Source of the DNA: Aliarcobacter trophiarum LMG 25534 | GTDB lineage: Bacteria > Campylobacterota > Campylobacteria > Campylobacterales > Arcobacteraceae | DNA: 64,000 nucleotides | Assembly: GCF_003355515.1 (NCBI RefSeq) | Contig: NZ_CP031367.1 | Coordinates: 1,798,001-1,862,000 of the forward strand | Reading direction: 5' to 3' | Shown: piece after piece, positions 60,627-64,000 of the stretch | Layout of the letters: every line of letters begins with the position of its first letter | Numbering within the stretch: the stretch's first letter is position 1 | Program-made: the position numbers and the translations under genes | Notes under the pieces: model-generated | Databases searched by the model: none | Seen by the model: the letters and a program-made list of their open reading frames with translations, nothing else | Told to the model about the DNA's origin: nothing

Positions 60627-61197
60627 GAGTGAAATCCTCTTCATTAGGAATTCTAGTTAGATGAGAACCATTATAACTTCCAATTAAACTTTTTACAATA
60701 TCTTCAACACTTATATCTGACCTTTTTGTAAGTTTAAAACCTAAACTTTCTATCTCTTTTAAAGAAGTTTCTATAAAAAGTGGGAATTTTTCTTCCATAA
60801 GTTTTGTAAGCCCTATTTCAACACTTTGTATATCTTGTGGAACTACTCCTATAATTGTAACATTTGCATAAGAATCTAAAACGGAGACAATCTCTAGCAT
60901 CTCCACAATTTCTACTTCATGAGCAGTTTTTCTATATTTCCCAAGTCCTAATAAAACATCACTAGGAAGCCTAAATATACTTCCAACTTCATCATCAATA
61001 GAGACAGTATCTAAAATAATGACATTTTTATACTCTTGAAAATATGCCATTAGTTTAAATCCCAATGTTCCACCATCAATAATTTCTAAACCTTCACCAA
61101 ATTGATAATTCTGCTTTATATATTCACTTGCATAAATTCCTATACCCTCATCTTTAAAGAGCATATTTCCAACACCAATTATAATTGTATCTTTCAT
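60610..61197 (-). CDS. hydD: hydrogenase maturation protease HydD
   Basis: Endopeptidase that clips the C-terminus of the large subunit after nickel insertion. Motif: IIGVGNMLFKDEGIGIYASEY (with the nickel-sensing Glu/Asp), then EIIDGGTLGFKL and RKTAHEVEIVEML with His. The 195-residue length fits the HyaD family. It is downstream of hydC. Confidence 0.92.
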   Translation of the reverse strand: MKDTIIIGVGNMLFKDEGIGIYASEYIKQNYQFGEGLEIIDGGTLGFKLMAYFQEYKNVIILDTVSIDDEVGSIFRLPSDVLLGLGKYRKTAHEVEIVEMLEIVSVLDSYANVTIIGVVPQDIQSVEIGLTKLMEEKFPLFIETSLKEIESLGFKLTKRSDISVEDIVKSLIGSYNGSHLTRIPNEEDFTHEVNL

Positions 61198-61233
61198 ATA
61201 AATATTTAAAAGGCTTAAGCATAAGCTTAAACC

Positions 61234-61935
61234 TTACTTCTCCTCTTCTTTTACAAACTTACTTCCACCAAATACTATAGCAATATCACCCTCTTTCCAG
61301 AAAATTGTTCTCCAAACTTGGTAGTAAATATGTATCATTACCCAAACAAGTATAAAATACATAGTATAATGATGTGCTATTCTAACCCCAATATTTCCAC
61401 CAAAAACATACAGTGTCCAATCAGTAACCAAATGAAGCATTGTTGGCCACCAAGTTCCAATAGAGCTATGTCCAGATGCAAGTCCATGAACATATAGCTG
61501 AAGTCCAGAAAATAGCATAAATACTAACAATAGATGAAAAATTGTAAAAAATACAATATTAAAACTATCACTATGGCTTGAATCAAACTTTTTTCTTCTA
61601 TTAAGTGTAATTAGATTTAAAAATACCTCAAAAAACTCAACAATATTTTGTTTATTTGGTATTAGTTTTTTATAAGGCTTTTCAAATCTTGAAAAAAAGT
61701 ATAAATAACCAACTAAAACGGCGGTTACATCAAATATGATAGCAACAATAAAATGGGCCCATCTATTCCATGCCATAACATATTTATCAACAGCAGGGTC
61801 TGCTATAAATGTTTGATAATATGGATGACCAATATATAAACCAGTGATAACCGCAGCTATCATACTAAAAAATGTAACCCAGTGAACTATTCTCATAGTT
61901 CCTGTCATTCTTTTTATCTCTATATTTTTTGCCAT
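61234..61935 (-). CDS. hydC: Ni/Fe-hydrogenase b-type cytochrome subunit HydC
   Basis: Membrane anchor that passes electrons from the small subunit to menaquinone. Four hydrophobic segments with haem-ligand His residues (MRIVHWVTF, HFIVAIIF, HLLLVFMLF, HHYTMYFILVWVMIHIYYQ). 233 residues. The menaquinone pathway gene mqnD is also in the window, consistent with this acceptor. Confidence 0.92.
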   Translation of the reverse strand: MAKNIEIKRMTGTMRIVHWVTFFSMIAAVITGLYIGHPYYQTFIADPAVDKYVMAWNRWAHFIVAIIFDVTAVLVGYLYFFSRFEKPYKKLIPNKQNIVEFFEVFLNLITLNRRKKFDSSHSDSFNIVFFTIFHLLLVFMLFSGLQLYVHGLASGHSSIGTWWPTMLHLVTDWTLYVFGGNIGVRIAHHYTMYFILVWVMIHIYYQVWRTIFWKEGDIAIVFGGSKFVKEEEK

Positions 61936-61945
61936 AAATTGCCCC

Positions 61946-63670
61946 TTAAATTGGATTTACTTTATAAACACCAAGCTCTTTACCATTTGTATCAATAATA
62001 TGAACTGCACAAGCAATACAAGGATCAAAACTATGAATAGTTCTTAAAATTTCCAAAGGTTGCTCAACATTTGCAACTTTCGTACCAATTAAAGCAGCTT
62101 CATAAGCTCCCATTCTTCCTTTATAATCTCTTGGAGCCGCATTCCATGTTGATGGAACAACAGTTTGATAATTTGCAACTTTTCCATCTTTTATCTTAAC
62201 CCAGTGTCCCAAAGCTCCTCGAGGAGCCTCTTCAAGACCAATTCCTTTTGCATCTTTTGCAACTGTATTAAAATCGAACTCTGTCCATGTTGATAAATCT
62301 CCATTTGCTGTATTTAAAGCTAACTCATCTATCCATTCCATCATAATATCAGACATTAACTCACTCTCTATTGCACGAGCAGCTGTTCTCCCGACTGTTG
62401 AAAATAATACTGTTGCAGGAAGATTTGCATTTGTTAAAAAATTTGTCACATATTTTTTAATTCTTTCATCATTTGAAGCATACCCTACAATCATTCTAGC
62501 AAGTGGACCTACTTCCATTCTCTCATCATCATAAAGTGGAGATTTAATCCATGAGTATTTATTTTGTGTATCCAAATATGCGATATTATCCTCTTTTTTA
62601 CCAAAACCTGTGTAGTTTGGCTCTGTTACACCATCAAATGGATGAAGATTTGTATTTCCTTTATACCAAGCATGAGTCACATCTTCAGTAATTTTTGCTT
62701 CATCTACTTTATAAACTTTGCTTAAATCTTTATTCTTTACAATTCCAGTAGGAAAAAGTTTTTGTGATTTATAAAATGGTAAATCATCAAGATTAAATCC
62801 ACCATAAGTCATATAGTTTCCTAATCCTCCACCAGTTCCATTTAAGGCCTCTTCCCCATACATAGTTCCAGCCATATAAACATCAGGTAAATATGCCTCT
62901 TTTATAAACTTTCTTCCTTTTTTAAGTAACTGTTTGAATTCGGCAATTCTTGCAGGATTTTTAATATCTTGAACACAAGTAACTCCACCTACAACAAAAG
63001 ATTGTGGATGAGGGTTTTTACCCCCGAAGATAGCCATCATTTTTGCCAACTCTCTTTGAAGTTCAAGAGCGTCAAGATAGTGAGAAAGCCCTATTAAATT
63101 CTGTTCAGGAGTTAATTTGAAACCATCACTTCCCCAATAAGCATTTCCAAAAATACCTAATCTTCCTTGTTTTATATATTTTTGAACTCTCTCTTTTACT
63201 TGGATATATACATCTTCACTAGCATTCCAAGCTCTTTGGTTTGAAAGAGCTGCCCATTTTTGAGCTTCAGCTACTGTTGCTTTTGGGTCTGCATCAAGTG
63301 CTTTTGTAATATCAACCCAATCGAGAGCATGAAGATGATAAAAATGTACAACATGGTCATGAAGATATAAAGCACCTTGAATAAGATTTCTTACTAATCT
63401 TGCATTTTTTGGAATAGTTATATTAAAGGCATCTTCAACTGCTTCTATACTTCTTTGATAATGAGTTCCTGTACAAACTCCACAAATTCTCATAGCTAAT
63501 AAGCCACAATCTCTAGGGTCTCTTCCTTTTAAAATCTCTTCTATACCTCTAAACATTGTTGAAGATGAAAAAGCATCTGTTATAATATTGTTTTCATCAA
63601 TAATTGCCTCAATTCTAAGATGCCCCTCAATCCTTGTGATTGGATCTACTACTAAGTGTTTCTTTACCAT
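61946..63670 (-). CDS. hydB: Ni/Fe-hydrogenase large subunit HydB
   Basis: Catalytic subunit of the uptake hydrogenase, 574 residues. The active-site Ni-Fe ligands are RICGVCTGTH near residue 62 and DPCIACAVH near the C-terminus. After that His, 17 residues (IIDTNGKELGVYKVNPI) form the peptide removed by HydD. The N-terminus IDPITRIEGH-type (VVDPITRIEGHLRIE) is group 1 typical. It overlaps hydA by one base. Confidence 0.96.
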   Translation of the reverse strand: MVKKHLVVDPITRIEGHLRIEAIIDENNIITDAFSSSTMFRGIEEILKGRDPRDCGLLAMRICGVCTGTHYQRSIEAVEDAFNITIPKNARLVRNLIQGALYLHDHVVHFYHLHALDWVDITKALDADPKATVAEAQKWAALSNQRAWNASEDVYIQVKERVQKYIKQGRLGIFGNAYWGSDGFKLTPEQNLIGLSHYLDALELQRELAKMMAIFGGKNPHPQSFVVGGVTCVQDIKNPARIAEFKQLLKKGRKFIKEAYLPDVYMAGTMYGEEALNGTGGGLGNYMTYGGFNLDDLPFYKSQKLFPTGIVKNKDLSKVYKVDEAKITEDVTHAWYKGNTNLHPFDGVTEPNYTGFGKKEDNIAYLDTQNKYSWIKSPLYDDERMEVGPLARMIVGYASNDERIKKYVTNFLTNANLPATVLFSTVGRTAARAIESELMSDIMMEWIDELALNTANGDLSTWTEFDFNTVAKDAKGIGLEEAPRGALGHWVKIKDGKVANYQTVVPSTWNAAPRDYKGRMGAYEAALIGTKVANVEQPLEILRTIHSFDPCIACAVHIIDTNGKELGVYKVNPI

Positions 63671-64000
63671 TATATCTCCTTGTTTTCATCTGCTTTTTTT
63701 CCAGCAACTACACTAGCAATTGCATGAACTCCAATACCAACTGCTGTTGCAGTTAAAAGTCCCAAACCAAACTGATCAACAGTTTTCTCAACTCCACCTG
63801 TTGGTGCTTTTATTCTTGCTGTTGCCATTGGTCGTTCATAAGCATATTTATCCCAAAAATCTGGTTCACTACATCCTATACAACCTCTTCCTACCCCAAC
63901 TGGCCAATTTACTCCATCATTGTATCTTACAATTGAACAGTTATTAAAAGTCATTGGGCCTTTACATCCAACTTTATATAAACACCAATTATTTTTAGCA
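63670..64000 (-). CDS. hydA: Ni/Fe-hydrogenase small subunit HydA (partial, C-terminal)
   Basis: The gene continues beyond the window end; the frame stays open through 64000 with [10 protein letters not shown]. Visible parts are the distal and medial iron-sulfur cluster ligands ([25 protein letters not shown]) and the C-terminal membrane anchor ([20 protein letters not shown]). It hands electrons from HydB to the cytochrome b. The internal ATG at 63954 is not the start. Confidence 0.93.
   Translation of the reverse strand, partial: AKNNWCLYKVGCKGPMTFNNCSIVRYNDGVNWPVGVGRGCIGCSEPDFWDKYAYERPMATARIKAPTGGVEKTVDQFGLGLLTATAVGIGVHAIASVVAGKKADENKEI

Overview
The window is AT-rich bacterial chromosome from a member of the Campylobacterota, most likely Arcobacter/Aliarcobacter or a close relative. 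Supporting points are the futalosine-pathway gene mqnD, a Wolinella/Helicobacter-type hydABCDE uptake hydrogenase locus, the gene order recA-bioB-topA, and the low GC with A/T-rich intergenic regions.

Layout. 1-14.2 kb: housekeeping and metabolism (recA, bioB, topA, murB, mqnD, an AAA+ ATPase, two Sel1 lipoproteins, a SulP permease, a short-chain dehydrogenase, a Bcr/CflA efflux pump). The tetR-type regulator next to the pump is interrupted by an in-frame TAG. 14.8-23.4 kb: an accessory island. 23.4-35.4 kb: core genes (mnmG, ribE, mreC-mreB, clpX, lpxA-fabZ-lpxB, queH, an SNF-type Na+ symporter, nfo). 35.5-41.2 kb: a complete rRNA operon on the minus strand (16S, tRNA-Ile, tRNA-Ala, 23S, 5S), with its promoter and terminator. 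41.3-47.9 kb: a Bax-inhibitor-type protein, a ThiE N-domain protein, a bioC-like gene, secG-frr-pyrE, two membrane proteins and a PAS-GGDEF diguanylate cyclase. 47.9-64 kb: a minus-strand nickel/hydrogenase region: ZntB-like transporter, NikKMLQO-type ECF nickel uptake, hypA-E-D-C-B, hypF and hydE-D-C-B-A. hydA runs off the window. Import of nickel, insertion of nickel and CO/CN ligands, protease maturation and the enzyme itself are all encoded together.

The island (about 14842-23420) is the most interesting part. Its outer edges look like the ends of a Tn7-like transposon. Each begins TGT and carries similar ~20-22 bp repeats: two spaced copies at the left edge and three tandem copies at the right edge. 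The right end lies in the last codons of mnmG. The only recognisable transposition gene is a TnsE-like protein; no tnsA, B, C or D is present. Inside, two restriction-modification modules sit on either side of a Xer-like tyrosine recombinase. One is an M.EcoRI-like methylase with a DUF262-HNH nuclease; the other is a BcgI-like fused nuclease-methylase with a specificity subunit. Each module is bounded by an inverted pair of dif-like sites (GATAA-N7-TTATC type). The central bases match within a pair and differ between pairs. This layout predicts invertible or exchangeable restriction modules carried on a Tn7-like element.

Three genes show probable point changes at decisive codons: hypF (ATA where an ATGA overlap is expected), a small lipoprotein (ATT start) and tetR (in-frame TAG). 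They may be real or sequence errors. All family assignments come from reading motifs; no database search was run.
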